Both the position numbers and the translations under genes were made by a program. A stretch of DNA of 64,000 bases, taken from positions 24,960,020 to 25,024,019 of the forward strand of contig CM020620.1 in NCBI GenBank assembly GCA_009829735.1. Direction: 5' to 3'. Under the pieces are notes generated by a model. It searched no databases. It saw only the letters and a program-made list of their open reading frames with translations, and was not told the origin of the DNA. The stretch is from Pyropia yezoensis. Taxonomy: Eukaryota; Rhodophyta; Bangiophyceae; Bangiales; Bangiaceae. This document shows positions 34,701-45,141 of this stretch, piece after piece (the stretch's first letter is position 1; every line of letters starts with the position of its first letter).

Positions 34701-37700
34701 CGACCAACGGGCAGACTGTCAAAACCATGTTGGTGGACGCCGCCAGGTACGCCGCGTCACGGTAGCGCAGCGGGATCGCCACGACCAGCCCAAAGCTTGT
34801 CGCCCCGACGGCGGCGACCAGGACGCCGTCGTAGCCACGGCCGAGGACCAGACCCAGCAGGGAGAGCAGGTAGCCCACAATGCACCCAGCGAGCGTGGCG
34901 CCCACCCGCACAACCGCCGAGTAGACGGTGGCCTCGCTGGTTGGCTGGGATACCAACGCGGCCGCCACAAAAGTCCACGACAGGCGGTCGACGCCCCAGC
35001 GGCCGCGGAGCGGGGAGAAGAGCGCAATCCCAACCAGCCCCCACAGCAGCACCGTGTGTTGGAGCATGTACGTCACCTCCCACCGCTTGAGCCGCCGCCG
35101 ACCAACCTTGACGAGCCGCCTCGAAAAGCAAACGACGGGATAAAACGTCCACTGCGTGGCGCACCGGAGGGAAGTGCGCTGCTTAGAGGTGGCCAACGCG
35201 TCCACCGCGGCCATCACCTCAGCCAGCGCTTCGGTAATCTCCTGGCTGGTGGTGACCGCAAAGAGGATTGCGCGCAGCTCCGAGTCCCGCAAGTCCTGCT
35301 CGGTAACCACCACCTCGTCGGTGGCGGGTCCACCCATCGATGGGACGCTGTGCACACTGCCGCCGCCTGCGCTGACGGCCACGTGGCCCCCACCCGCACC
35401 CCCGCCGCTATCCCTAGACGCCTGCCGGGCAAGCAGCCCGCCAGTGGGCATCCGCCAAAGCGGGGACGACAGCGGGTAGGCCTGGAATAGGGGCGCCGGT
35501 GGCCGAGCCGACCGAGGCGTCGCGCCGCCGCCGCCTCCAGACATGAGGCCTCCAACCCCGCTAGGCCGCAACAGGGACGGTAGCAGCGACGGCGACCGTA
35601 GCGTTGTTGGTGACATTGCCGACGGAGGTGGCAGCGCCGTGCCTGGCATCAGCGCCGAGCCTGGCGGCAGCGCCGAGCCTGGCATCAGCGTCGAGCCTTG
35701 CGGCAGCGCAGAGCCTGGCGGCAACGCCGAACCGGGGGGCAGCGCCGAAAAGAGGGGTGCCACCACCGCCCACCGTGGGGAGGCGCCGGCGGGGCGAAAC
35801 GCCCCCAGGCGGGGCCCACCGACGCCGCCCGTGGCCATGGGGGTGACGCCGCTGTCCGCAGCGCTGCTCTGCGCCGAGGGTGCTCCCGCGTGCCGCGGCG
35901 CCTGCCACAGCCCGTGGACGCGGCCACCGTCGGTGGGTCTGCGGCCGAGACCTACGCAGCTCAGCGGCCGTGCCGACGGCGGGGCAGCGGCAGTGGCCGC
36001 CGCCGCTGACCCTGCCGCCACCGCCACCGCCACGTCGGCAGTCTCCATGGCACGCGCCGCCGCGGCGCCCCCCCCACCCTCGGCTGCGACCGACCGCCAA
36101 AACAGCCGATTCCGCAGCAGCATCAGCCGGTACAGGGCGGTGCCGCGGGCGGCGGCGCGACGGACGCCCAGCTCTGCCGGCGGCGTCCAGCCGCGCAAGT
36201 TGGTCGCCCGCATCGCCGCCGGCGACAGCGCCGCCGCGAGTGCCGTGCACCCCGCGGCGGTGCCCGCAAACTGGTCCGTCCACAGGCCGTGCACGTCGGC
36301 GGCGGGGCCAAAGAAGCGGGCGAGCGTGGCGGGCGAAAAGGGCGTGGTGGTGGCCGTCCCCGCGGCGGCGGCGGCGGCGGCGGCGACCGCCTCAAGCGCC
36401 GCCACCTTGGTCAGCAGCCCCCGTACAGCGTCCGTGACGGCCCGCCAGGCGTGTTTGGACTCAACGGTGGCGCCGTGGGGGCGCCACAGCTTGGGCTCCC
36501 GGCACCCCGCGTCGATGAGCACCGCCGCGCGGGCGAGGGCGGAGAGGGACTCGCGCATGGCGCTGCCGAGGGGGACCGCCAGCCGCTCAGAGGGGTCGGT
36601 GGGTTGAAGGAGGTCCCCGCCGGGCAACGGTGGGGTCTCTTCGAGGCCGGGCTCACCGCTGGATGGCAACGGCAGCACTGCGTCGCCCCCAAAAGGGCCG
36701 ATAGGGGGTGGCAGGGGTGGCGGCGGCGTGCCAGCCGCCACCGCACCGTCCCCGCCCCGGCTGGCCCGCTTGGTGACACCGCCGCCACCACCCTCCGTGG
36801 TCACCACAAGGTCGCTCCAGTCATCCAGAGCATACCTCTTGGCGGTGGACCCAAGTGGGGCGCCCGTGCCAACCCCACGAAGCGGGCCTGCGGCAGGCTG
36901 CGCCGCTTGGCTCACACCGCCACGAGGAGCGCTTGCGTCTGTGTCGCCCCCACCGCCGCCCACCGCAAGGCCGTCAGAAGCGCCTACAGTAGCCAGTCCT
37001 TGCGACGCTCGCACCTCCCCGCCCTCCCCCCCCCCCCCCCCCCCCTCCGTGACCCCCGGCCGGTGCAGCAGCGACGACGAGGCGGTGGACACGCCCGCCC
37101 CAATCTGTACAAGCGACGCGGACAGGAGGGTGAGGCCCGCGTCCATCGCGCGGTCGGGCGCGAGCGCCCCATTGACGACCACCGCCAGCCCAAACGCAAG
37201 CGCAATGTTGGCCGTCGACCAGCCAATGTCCGCCAGCGCCGGCGCCGTCTCCCGGTGCATGTTGGCAATGAGGAGGGTGCCGAGCGTCAGCTCCGCGGGG
37301 ATGGCCACCCCAGCCACCTTGTCGTCGCTGCGGCACGCTGCAAACAGCAGGAGCAGCGGCCCCGCCAGCACAAACAGCAGCACCCCCGCGTCGTCGCCCG
37401 CACTCGCGGCGCGGGCGGCGAGGTACGCGACCGCCCCTACCACCGCGCCGAGGAGCATGCGGGCGGCGGACTCGAGTTGGGGGCCCAGGTAGGGCTCCCC
37501 CGTGCCCGCCACCATCGATGTGATGAGCATAATGGAGAGGAGGCAGCCGACGCGGAGGGAGGAGAAGAGCGCCACCGCGGTGCCCAGCGACGCGCCCACC
37601 GCCACGCGGCCACCCCACCGGAGCCGCACCGCCGCGGACGGTGCCAGGAGGGTGGCGCTGGCAAAGCCCCGCACCGCCACGACGCGGCTGTCCGCCACCC

Positions 37701-38398
37701 ACCGCGTCAGCTGCCGGCGGGTCAGCGGGGGGAGCTCGCCGAGGGCCGCGCCGCCGCCGCCGCCGCTGCCGCCGCCGCCGCCGTCGGCACCGCCAGCCCC
37801 GCCGTCGGGACGACCGTCGTCGTCGTCGTCGGCCGCGGAAAAAATGCTCGGGTGGCTGCGGTCGGGGGGCGGCGGCGGCGGCGGCGGGCAGGCGGGGTCC
37901 CGGCTGCCCTCCGCCGCCGCCACCGACGCTGACGCTGACGCCGCTGCGGCCGCCGCCGCCACCGGCGTCACACCCCGCCACGGAGCACCTCCGGGCAGGC
38001 CCGCGGACAGGGGCAAACGGCTAAAGCGGCCGACGCCGCCAACCCCCGCAACGCCCGGCGGGGGTGACCGCCAGTCGGCTGCCGCGGGCGTCCCCGACGG
38101 CCGACGGCCCAGCCGATAGGTCCACAGCGGCGGCACGCCGCCGCCGCCGCCGCCGCGGACGGCCGTGGGGGGCAGCTGCAGCGCGGGCATGGGTGGCACC
38201 GCCACGTCATCGGTGGCGGTGGCGGCAGCGGCGGCGGCGGCGGCGGCGGTGGCGGTGGTGGTGGTGGCGGTGGTGGTGGTGGCTGCGCCCCCGGTGGACG
38301 ACGGGGACCCCCCGGCTGCGGGCACTGCCGCCCCCTCCCGCCGCCAGCTGGACGCGCCGCCCGCGCCACCACCACCACCGCCGCCGCCGCCGCCGCCG

Positions 38399-38432
<34 letters not shown>

Positions 38433-38800
38433 GGCGGGGCGGGCGCCCCCCCGGGCGGCCGCGGGCGGGGGACACGGGCGACCGCCGCCGCGCGGCGGGG
38501 GCGCCCCCGCCGGCCCCCGCAGCGTCGGCCGCCCCCGCCGGGCGGGGGGCCGCCGCCGCGGCGGCGGCGGCCCCGTCGGCGTCGGCGGCGGCGGCGGCGG
38601 CAGCGACGCTGTCGTTTGGGGAGCGGGCGGACGCTGCAGGCGCGGCGGCAGCGGCGGCTGGGCCGGCTGGGCCGGCTGGGCCGGCGGCGGCGGCGGCAGC
38701 GGCGGCGGCGGTAGCGGCGGCGGCCGGCGCGGCCACGCGGCCGCCCGTCGGCGCGGCGGGGGGGTGGGCCCCCCCGCCCGGCCCGTTGCCGCCGTCCCTC

Positions 38801-38854
<54 letters not shown>

Positions 38855-38946
38855 ACGCCGTCGCCGTCGCTGGTGCCGGCCGCCCGTGGCGGCGGCGGCG
38901 GCGGCGGCGGCGGGAGTGACGGCGGCGGTGGGGTGCCGTCGGCCAT
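31724..38946 (-). CDS. two-module FUSC/aromatic-acid-exporter-type membrane protein
   Basis: Likely efflux carrier of the FUSC/ArAE/ALMT-related superfamily. ATG 38946 (MADGTPPPP) starts a frame with a long Gly/Ala/Pro leader, a first membrane module at residues about 418-600 (GGRVAVGASLGTAVALFSSL, CLLSIMLITSMVAGTGEPYL, LLFVLAGPLLLLFAACRSDD) and a second at about 1285-1460 (HTVLLWGLVGIALFSPLRGR, AGCIVGYLLSLLGLVLGRGY, LFTSAGVVLASVFHVVCLPR). Cytosolic helical domains follow each module, as in two-FUSC eukaryotic proteins. The frame changes within 33421-33453 (a C18 tract on the plus strand): one base missing or two extra restores continuity to RRQAAALAELRADLAAAACH and an acidic tail. A 318-bp phase-0 intron (32188-31871, GCG/GTACGT to CCGCAG) leads to a last exon 31870-31724 ending DELPY. 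Total is about 2,300 residues. The substrate cannot be read from sequence. Confidence 0.75.
35630..35760 (-). repeat. 21-bp tandem repeat inside the FUSC gene
   Basis: Units of 21 bp encode the heptad PPGSALP with variants (LMPGSAL, LPQGST) about six times in the loop between the two membrane modules. It keeps the frame, so length variation here would be tolerated. Confidence 0.75.
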
Positions 38947-40274
38947 TGCGGGGGGGGGGGGTGGGCGAGCGGCGCCGCCTGCCGGGCGGGCGGCGGCGAC
39001 CGCGGCGGTCGCGGCGGCGACAGCGGCGGCGACAGCGGCGGTGGCGGCGGTGGCGGCGGCGGCGGCGGCGGCGGGCGGGCGGTAGCGGCCAGCGGCCGCA
39101 CGCGCGGGCGGTGGGGCAGAGACGGGTGGGGGGGAGAGCGAGCGGCGATGCGCGGGGTGGGGGTGGGGGCGGGGGGCAGGGGTGGGGGCGGGGGGCGGGT
39201 AGGGATGCCCCGCGTGGCGCCCCCGCCGCGCGTCGCGGCGGGTCGGTCCGACCTGCTGGCGGCGGGACCCCGCCAGCGGGGCGCCGGGAGGGAGCGCGGC
39301 GGGCGGGGCTGCCGCCTGCGGGGAAGGGGGGGGGGGGGGAGGGGGGAGGGGGGGGGTGTTTGGCGGGAGCGGCGGGGGGGGGGACAGGGAGTATATAGAT
39401 AGTAGAGCGGGGAGGGACGGTGGGGGGCGGGGGGGGGGGGAAGGGGGAAGGGGGGGGGGGGGGGTGGGGGGGGGGGGTGGGCGAGCGGCGCCGCCTGCCG
39501 GGCGGGCGGCGGCGACCGCGGCGGTGGCGGCGGCGACAGCGGCGGCGGCGGCGGTGGCGGTGGCGGTGGCGGTGGCGGCGGCGGCGGTGGCGGTGAGGTG
39601 GTGGGGGTGGCGGTGAGGTGGTGGGGGTGGCGGTGGCGGCCGGCTGGAACCGCCCCCCCCCCCCCCCCCCCACCCCCCGGACCGAGGCCGTCGGTTAGGG
39701 GGGGAGGGGGGGGGAGGCGGGAGGGGGAAGGGGCGGCGGCCGCCGCCGGCCGGCCGGGTGTGTCGGCAGCGGCGGCGGCGGCCGCCGCTGCTGTGCGCAC
39801 GCACGCTGGTCGTTTGCAGGTGATCCATCCCCCCCCGACCTCTGGGCAAGGGTCAGGGGGGGGGGGGGGGGCAGGGCCGACACAGACGCTGACGCTGACG
39901 GGCCGCCGCGACACGACGTGCCTGCCCGCCGGTGGTTGTGGCCGCTCTTCCGCCCCCCGCTGGTGGGGGACGCGCTGCCGCCGCCGCCGCGCCAGTGCCG
40001 CCGTGCGCCCGTGTGGGGTGGCGGCTGCATTTTGTCTGCCGCTGAGCGCGCGCGTCCCCTCCCCCCCCCCCCTCCACCCCCCCCCCGCCCCCTCCTCCTC
40101 CTCAGCCCCCCCCGCTCTGTATTCTCCCGTTCCCCCCCCTCCCCCCCCCTCCGCCCCCCTCCCTCTTGGGCTCTTTCTTTTTTTTTCTGGTGCGCTGTCC
40201 ATCCATCCCCCCGCCCTTTCCATCTCCCCCCCCCCCCCAACCTCTCCTTTCCCCCCCCGATCCCCTTTTTCGCC
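38947..40274. promoter_or_regulatory. divergent promoter region, FUSC gene / folB
   Basis: 1.33 kb between divergent start codons. It holds a direct duplication of about 100 bp (38951-39070 and 39463-39590), several G runs, and TATATA in an AT-rich patch at about 39391-39405. On the minus strand that patch reads CTATCTATATACTCCC, about 450 bp before the FUSC start codon. Another C/T-rich zone (40050-40270) directly precedes folB. Confidence 0.5.
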
Positions 40275-40736
40275 ATGTACCGCGCCGCCGCCGCCGTCGC
40301 CGCCGCCGCCGCCGCCGCCGCTACCCCCCCCGCCGCCGCCGCCCGGCGGGTGGCAGCCGCGGCGGCGGTAGCGTCATCGTCCCTGTCGCCGTCGTCACCC
40401 GGCAGGGCGTGCCCCGGCGTCCGGTCCGTGGCGGGGTCCGCGACCGTAAACGGTGGTGGTGGTGGTGACGGTTGGGGGGGGGGGGGGGTGGGCGGGGGGG
40501 GGGGGGGAGGGCGGTCCCCCCCCCCCGCCGGGCCTGCCGGCCGCACGCGGGGCGGGCGCCGCCGGGTGGGAGCGCCTCCACCTGCGGGGCCTAACCTTTT
40601 GGGGCCGCCACGGCGTGCTGCCGGCGGAGCGGGCGCTCGGCCAGCGGTTTGTGGTGGACGTGGTCATTGACGCGCGCCTTGACGCCGTCACCGTGGCTGG
40701 GGGGGGGGGGGGGGGGGGGGGCGTGCCACGGCACCG

Positions 40737-40774
<38 letters not shown>

Positions 40775-41342
40775 CGCAGAGGGGATGGCGGCAGGGGCGG
40801 CGGCAGGGACGGCGGCAGGGACGGCGGCAGCAGGGACGACGACGGCGACGGCGACGGGGGCGGCGGGGGGGGCGGCGGCGGGGGCGGCGGCGGGGGCGGG
40901 GGCGGGGGCGGCGGCGGGGGCGGGGGCGGCGGCGGGGGCGGGGGCGGGGGCGGGGTCCCCCCCCCCGCACCCCCCCTTCCGGGGCGTGTATGCGGACGCG
41001 GTGGGCCAGACGCTCAACTATGCCGACGTCTACGCGGCGGTGGCGGCGGTGGCGACCGCCTCCCCCCCCGCGGCGCTCGTCGAGTCTGTCGCCGCCGCCG
41101 TTGCGGACGGGGTGCTGGCGTCCCAGCCGCTCGCGGCGGGGGTGTGGGTGCGGGTGGCCAAGCCGCACGTGGCCCTGGGGGGGGTCCTCGACGCGGTCGG
41201 CGTCGAGGTGTACCGCGTGCGGACGACGACGGCGGGGGGGGGCGGGGGGGGGGGGGGGGGGGGGGGGAGGGGGGGGAGGGGTGGCCGACTAGCCTCGTAC
41301 CGCCCCGCGGCGCGGCGGCGGCGGCGGCGGCCGCTCCCGTGA
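40275..41342 (+). CDS. folB: dihydroneopterin aldolase with transit peptide, frame broken at G runs
   Basis: Dihydroneopterin aldolase converts 7,8-dihydroneopterin to 6-hydroxymethyl-dihydropterin in folate synthesis. ATG 40275 begins an Ala/Arg-rich leader (MYRAAAAVAAAAAA) like an organelle transit peptide. The conserved first half lies in a second frame, 40568-40700: LHLRGLTFWGRHGVLPAERA and LGQRFVVDVVIDARLDAV. The second half returns to the first frame, 40985-41220: ADAVGQTLNYADVYAAVAAV, AAALVES-type helix, VWVRVAKPHVALGGVLDAVG. The two frame changes coincide with G15/G14/C11 runs (40474-40526) and a G23 run (40699-40721). An insert of (GAC)n and GGGGGC repeats (40740-40960) separates the halves. 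Because both catalytic halves are well conserved, tract-length error is likelier than decay. The extreme C-terminus (stop TGA 41340-41342) is uncertain. Confidence 0.75.
40738..40772 (+). repeat. (GAC)n microsatellite within folB
   Basis: About 11 consecutive GAC triplets; depending on frame it encodes poly-Asp, poly-Thr or poly-Arg. It is followed to 40960 by GGGGGCGGC-type repeats. Both lie in the low-complexity insert of the aldolase. Confidence 0.8.
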
Positions 41343-41414
41343 CCGTGACGCGACAGTCCAACCGCTCTGCCCCCGCGCGGCCTACGCGTGCCGCGGCGCG
41401 GCGCGGGCGGGGCT

Positions 41415-41446
<32 letters not shown>

Positions 41447-41633
41447 TGGCCGCCCCCCCCCCACACCGCCCGCCACCCGCCGGTGGCCCCACGGCCGACG
41501 CGCCGCGCGGCGGGCGGGCGGGGTGCGTCCTCGCGCCACCGCCCCCCCCCCCCCCCTCCCACCCTCCCGGCGCGTCGACCACCCCAGCCTCCCATGGTAG
41601 GCGTGCCGCCGCCACCACCCGCCGCGGGGGAGG

Positions 41634-41820
41634 ACTGGGTGGAGGGGGAGGAGGGAGGGAGGTTGGGTGGAGGGGGAGGAGGGAGGGAGGTTGGGTGGAG
41701 GGGGAGGAGGGAGGGAGGCTGGGTGGAGGGGGGGGAGGGAGGGAGGTTGGGTGGAGGGGGAGGAGGGAGGGAGACTGGGTGGAGGGGGAGGAGGGAGGGA
41801 GACTGGGTGGAGGGGGGGGA
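41634..41820 (+). repeat. 28-bp G-rich minisatellite, about 6.5 copies
   Basis: Unit TGGGTGGAGGGGGAGGAGGG plus AGGGAGGT, with one- or two-base variants between copies. The strand is almost pure purine/G with closely spaced G triplets, so G-quadruplex formation is plausible. Confidence 0.85.
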
Positions 41821-41890
41821 ACGGGGCGCCCGCCCGCCCCGCCCGACGTTTGCTGGGCCGTGTGTGCGCCGCCTTGCCTCCCCGCCGGGG

Positions 41891-41958
41891 GGTGCCGGCC
41901 GTCCCTGGCGTCATGGCGACGGCGGGTGCCGGCCGTCCCTGGCGTCATGGCGACGGCG
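41891..41958 (+). repeat. 34-bp direct duplication
   Basis: Two adjacent identical copies starting GGTGCCGGCCGTCCCTGGCG, just before the 3' end of the BioDA gene. Confidence 0.85.
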
Positions 41959-42201
41959 GGGGCCCGTGGGCGGTGGGGGGGGGCGGTGACACGGGTGGCG
42001 GGGCGCGCGCGTCGGCCGCCCGACCGCCTCCCCTCTTGCTTGAGCAGAAGAGAGAAAAAAAAGGAGAGGAAACGGCGGCCCCCGCGAGGCTCCCCACCCT
42101 ACGACTACCTATCTACAGGCCCTACCGGTCCTTGTCTACCCATGGTGATGGTCGTCCGCCACGGGCTTGGGAGCGCGCGGGGGGGTGCCCCACAACCCCC
42201 C

Positions 42202-45141
42202 TCACGCCCCCTCCCGGCACACGTCCCGCACGGCGGCGTCGAGCTTTTCCAGCAGCGGCACAACCGCCGCCCGGGGCGTGACCGGCGACACGAGCAGGTA
42301 CACCACCCCCCCCAGCGGGCGGCACAGCACCCCCGCCGCGCGCAGGCGGCGGACGACCGCCGCCGCGCGGGCGGCCCCCCCGCCGCCCCCATACCCCGCC
42401 GCCCCCTCCATCTCCACCGACACGACCGTCCCGACGACGGTGCTCGACGCCACGCCGGGGACGGCCGACAGCGCCGCGACGGCGGCCTCGTCCCACCACG
42501 CCGACGCCGCGCCGGGGACGCCCGCGGGGGGGGGCGGCGGCAGCCCCCCCGCGGCGGCACCGCCGTCGTTGCCGCTGCCGTTGCTGCTGCCGCCGTCGGC
42601 CGGCGGCGGCGGCGGCGGCGGCGGGCCGCCCACCAGGTGGGGCGGGTAGGTGGCGAGCGCGTCCGCCGCGACCGCACAGCCGGTCGGGTGGCCCGAGTAG
42701 GAGTGGCCGTGGAGCAGCGCGTCGGTGAGGGCGCCCCCGCGGAAGGCGTCAAAGACCGCCCCCGACGCGAGCGTCACCGCCAGCGGCGCGGACCCGCCGG
42801 TCAGGAGCTTGGCGTAGGCCCCCACGGCGGGCGTCAGGCCGGCGAGCGCCGCCCCCGACGGCGCGCCCAGCCGGCCGAGGCCCGTAAACACCTCGTCCAC
42901 GACCAGCGGGATGCCCCGCCCCGCCGCCGACGCGGCGAGGGTGGTCACAAACAGCGGGTCCAGGAGGCGCATGCCGCCGGCGCCCTGCAGCAGCGGCTCC
43001 ATCAGCAGTGCGCCCAGGATGGGGGGGGGGGTGCCCCGGGCGGGATCCCCCGCCGCCGCCGCGTCGAGGACCGCGTCAATGTGCGCGGCGTAGGCGGCGG
43101 CGACGGGCGACGCCGCCCGGGCGGGCGCAAACGCCGCGTCCCGGCTCGGAAAGGTCAGCCCGCCGTCGGTGCCGTCGCCGCGGCTGCCGCCGCCGCGGGG
43201 GGCGGCGTACCAGGGCGGCGTCGCGACGGTCCACGTGCCCCCCCGGCACGCCAGCACCGGCGGGTCGAGGTGCACCCCCCGCGCCACGTACCACGCGGTC
43301 TGGCCCGCGTTGTAGTCACTCGCCGGGGACGCGTCCATCGCGCCGAGCGTGTCCCCGTGGTACGAGCCGGTCAGGCCCACCAAGCCGACCGACGGCGGCG
43401 GGTCCGCCCTGCCGCCGCCGCCGCCGCCGCTGCGGGTGTCGCGGCCCGCCGCGTCCCGGCCGAGGCCGGCCAGCCGATGGCGGAATGCCATCTTGAGCGC
43501 CACCTCCACCGCCGTGCTCCCATTGTCAGAGTAAAAGACGCGCTCCGCCCAGCCGGCGCCAACGCCGCCCAGCAGGGTGTGCGCCAGCCGCACAGCGGGG
43601 GCGTGCACGAGGCCCGCCACCGGCACGTGGCCGTACCGCCCGACGGTGGCGGCGGTGACGGCGGCCGCCCGGGGGGAGCCGTGGCCAACGCCGACGGTCC
43701 ACCAGGAGCCAAAGCCGTCGGTGATGGGGGTCAGCTCGCCGGGAGGGGCGGGCGAGCCGCCCGGCCCCGCCGCCGCCGCCGTGTCCCGCACGCCCGTCGG
43801 CGACGGCGGGGAGGCCCCGCCGGGCGCACCCGCGGGCGGCGCGGCCCCCACCCCCCCGACGCCCCCCGCCGCCTCGTACACGGTGAGGTCGTCCCCCCAG
43901 GCGCTGTCCACCACCGTCGGCACCACCCCCGCCCCCCCCCGGGGCCCGTGCTGCGCAAACGGGAACCACAGCACCCGCCCCGCGTCGGCGGCCATGGCAG
44001 CCAGCGTCCGCTCCCGCTCCGCCTCCCACGCGACCAGGTGGCGCCACAGGCCCGCAAACGCCGCGTCCACCGACGCGTACCAGCTGGTGAGGTCCCCCAC
44101 CCGGGGCACCCCCCCCGGGTCGCCAATCGCCACCACCCGGGGTGCCCAGCCGGCGGGGCCCGCCGGGTGGCCCAGCGCGCCGCCGCCGCCGCCGAGGCCG
44201 CGGTGGGCGAGGCCCGCCTGGACCGCCGCCACCGCCTCCCCCAGCAGCCCCCACTCCCACTCGTCCCGCGGGACGAGCCCCGGCAGCAGTACGACGGCCG
44301 GGAGGTCGTGGCCCCGGCTGGCGAGCGCCTCTGCCGCCGCCAGCGTGACGCTAATGCCGCCCAGGCGGGGCTCCCCGACGAGCACCCCCGGCAGCCGAAG
44401 CGGGCGGTACGCGTCGGCGGCGGCGGTGCCAGACGGGAGCGGCGACAGCGGGCCGCCCGCCGTCTCGACGAGCGCAACCTCCCCGGCCGCGGCGGCCGCC
44501 TGCAGGTGCGCCCGCACGCCGGCCAGCACCGCCCCGTCTGACGCGTCGGCGGCGGCGACGACGCCACCGCCGCCGCCACTACCCGCGGCGGCGGCGGCGG
44601 CGGCGGCGGCGGCAGCCGAGTGGGGCGACGCCGCCGCCGCAAAGGAGTGGAGGGTGGTGGTGGTCACATGGGCGCCCCCGGGGGTGCCGTCCACCGCCCG
44701 CCGCACGGCCGCCCCATCGTGGTCTGCGGGGGGCCCCGTCTGAACGGGCTTGAGGTACGCCACGCGCGTGGGCGCCGGCGCCGACGCCTTGGGTGCCACC
44801 GCTTTGCCAGCCACCGGCGCCGGCGCCGCCGCCGGCGCCGCCGCCGCCGCCGCGGACGACGCCGCGTCGCCGGCGCCGGCGGGGGCAGCAGCGGGGATGG
44901 CGCGCGCAAGGCCGCCCGCAACGAGCGTCTTGCCGACGGCGGTGGTGGCCCCCCAGATTTGAAACGCCCGCGTGCGGAGGCCGCGCACCCCACCCGCCGC
45001 CGCGGTAGAGGCGGCGGCGGCGGCGGCGGCGGCCGTGGTGGCGGCGACCGCCGCGGTCGAGGCGGCAGCGCCGGCGCCGGCGGGGCGCCCGGTCGACCGC
45101 AGGGGCGGGCGGAGCGTGCGGGAGAGGAGGGGGAGCGCCAT
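42202..45141 (-). CDS. BIO3-BIO1: bifunctional dethiobiotin synthetase / DAPA aminotransferase
   Basis: Catalyses two consecutive steps of biotin synthesis, KAPA to DAPA (BioA part, PLP-dependent) and DAPA to dethiobiotin (BioD part, ATP-dependent). ATG 45141 to TGA 42202-42204 gives 979 residues without introns or frame breaks. The N-terminus MALPLLSRTLRPPLRSTG is basic and Ser/Leu-rich, like a mitochondrial presequence. The BioD part has the P-loop WGATTAVGKT (residues about 62-71) and YLKPVQTGP. The BioA part starts near residue 470 (ITDGFGSWWTVGVGHGSPR) and has YSDNGSTAVEVALKMAF, SYHGDTLGAMD, the cofactor Asp in VVDEVFTGLG near 746 and the PLP lysine in AYAKLLTGG near 776. The BioD-BioA order is that of plant BIO3-BIO1. 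Ala- and Gly-rich inserts sit between blocks. It is divergent from TRAPPC9. Confidence 0.93.
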   Translation of the reverse strand: MALPLLSRTLRPPLRSTGRPAGAGAAASTAAVAATTAAAAAAAASTAAAGGVRGLRTRAFQIWGATTAVGKTLVAGGLARAIPAAAPAGAGDAASSAAAAAAPAAAPAPVAGKAVAPKASAPAPTRVAYLKPVQTGPPADHDGAAVRRAVDGTPGGAHVTTTTLHSFAAAASPHSAAAAAAAAAAAGSGGGGGVVAAADASDGAVLAGVRAHLQAAAAAGEVALVETAGGPLSPLPSGTAAADAYRPLRLPGVLVGEPRLGGISVTLAAAEALASRGHDLPAVVLLPGLVPRDEWEWGLLGEAVAAVQAGLAHRGLGGGGGALGHPAGPAGWAPRVVAIGDPGGVPRVGDLTSWYASVDAAFAGLWRHLVAWEAERERTLAAMAADAGRVLWFPFAQHGPRGGAGVVPTVVDSAWGDDLTVYEAAGGVGGVGAAPPAGAPGGASPPSPTGVRDTAAAAGPGGSPAPPGELTPITDGFGSWWTVGVGHGSPRAAAVTAATVGRYGHVPVAGLVHAPAVRLAHTLLGGVGAGWAERVFYSDNGSTAVEVALKMAFRHRLAGLGRDAAGRDTRSGGGGGGRADPPPSVGLVGLTGSYHGDTLGAMDASPASDYNAGQTAWYVARGVHLDPPVLACRGGTWTVATPPWYAAPRGGGSRGDGTDGGLTFPSRDAAFAPARAASPVAAAYAAHIDAVLDAAAAGDPARGTPPPILGALLMEPLLQGAGGMRLLDPLFVTTLAASAAGRGIPLVVDEVFTGLGRLGAPSGAALAGLTPAVGAYAKLLTGGSAPLAVTLASGAVFDAFRGGALTDALLHGHSYSGHPTGCAVAADALATYPPHLVGGPPPPPPPPADGGSSNGSGNDGGAAAGGLPPPPPAGVPGAASAWWDEAAVAALSAVPGVASSTVVGTVVSVEMEGAAGYGGGGGAARAAAVVRRLRAAGVLCRPLGGVVYLLVSPVTPRAAVVPLLEKLDAAVRDVCREGA

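Larger units (their letters stand above)
41343..42201. other. convergent intergenic region with T30 tract and minisatellites
   Basis: 859 bp between the ends of folB and the BioDA gene. It holds a T30 run (41416-41445), a 28-bp minisatellite (41634-41820) and a 34-bp duplication (41891-41958). No gene is supported; long ORFs here are shadows. Confidence 0.6.

Noticed and set aside
38947..39849. N-terminal extension of the FUSC ORF by about 300 residues
   Set aside because: Made of the duplicated Ala/Pro/His-rich repeats and containing an apparent TATA region; ATG 38946 is a better start.
41446..44541. 1,031-residue plus-strand ORF
   Set aside because: Runs across a minisatellite and antisense to BioDA, whose motifs are unambiguous on the minus strand.
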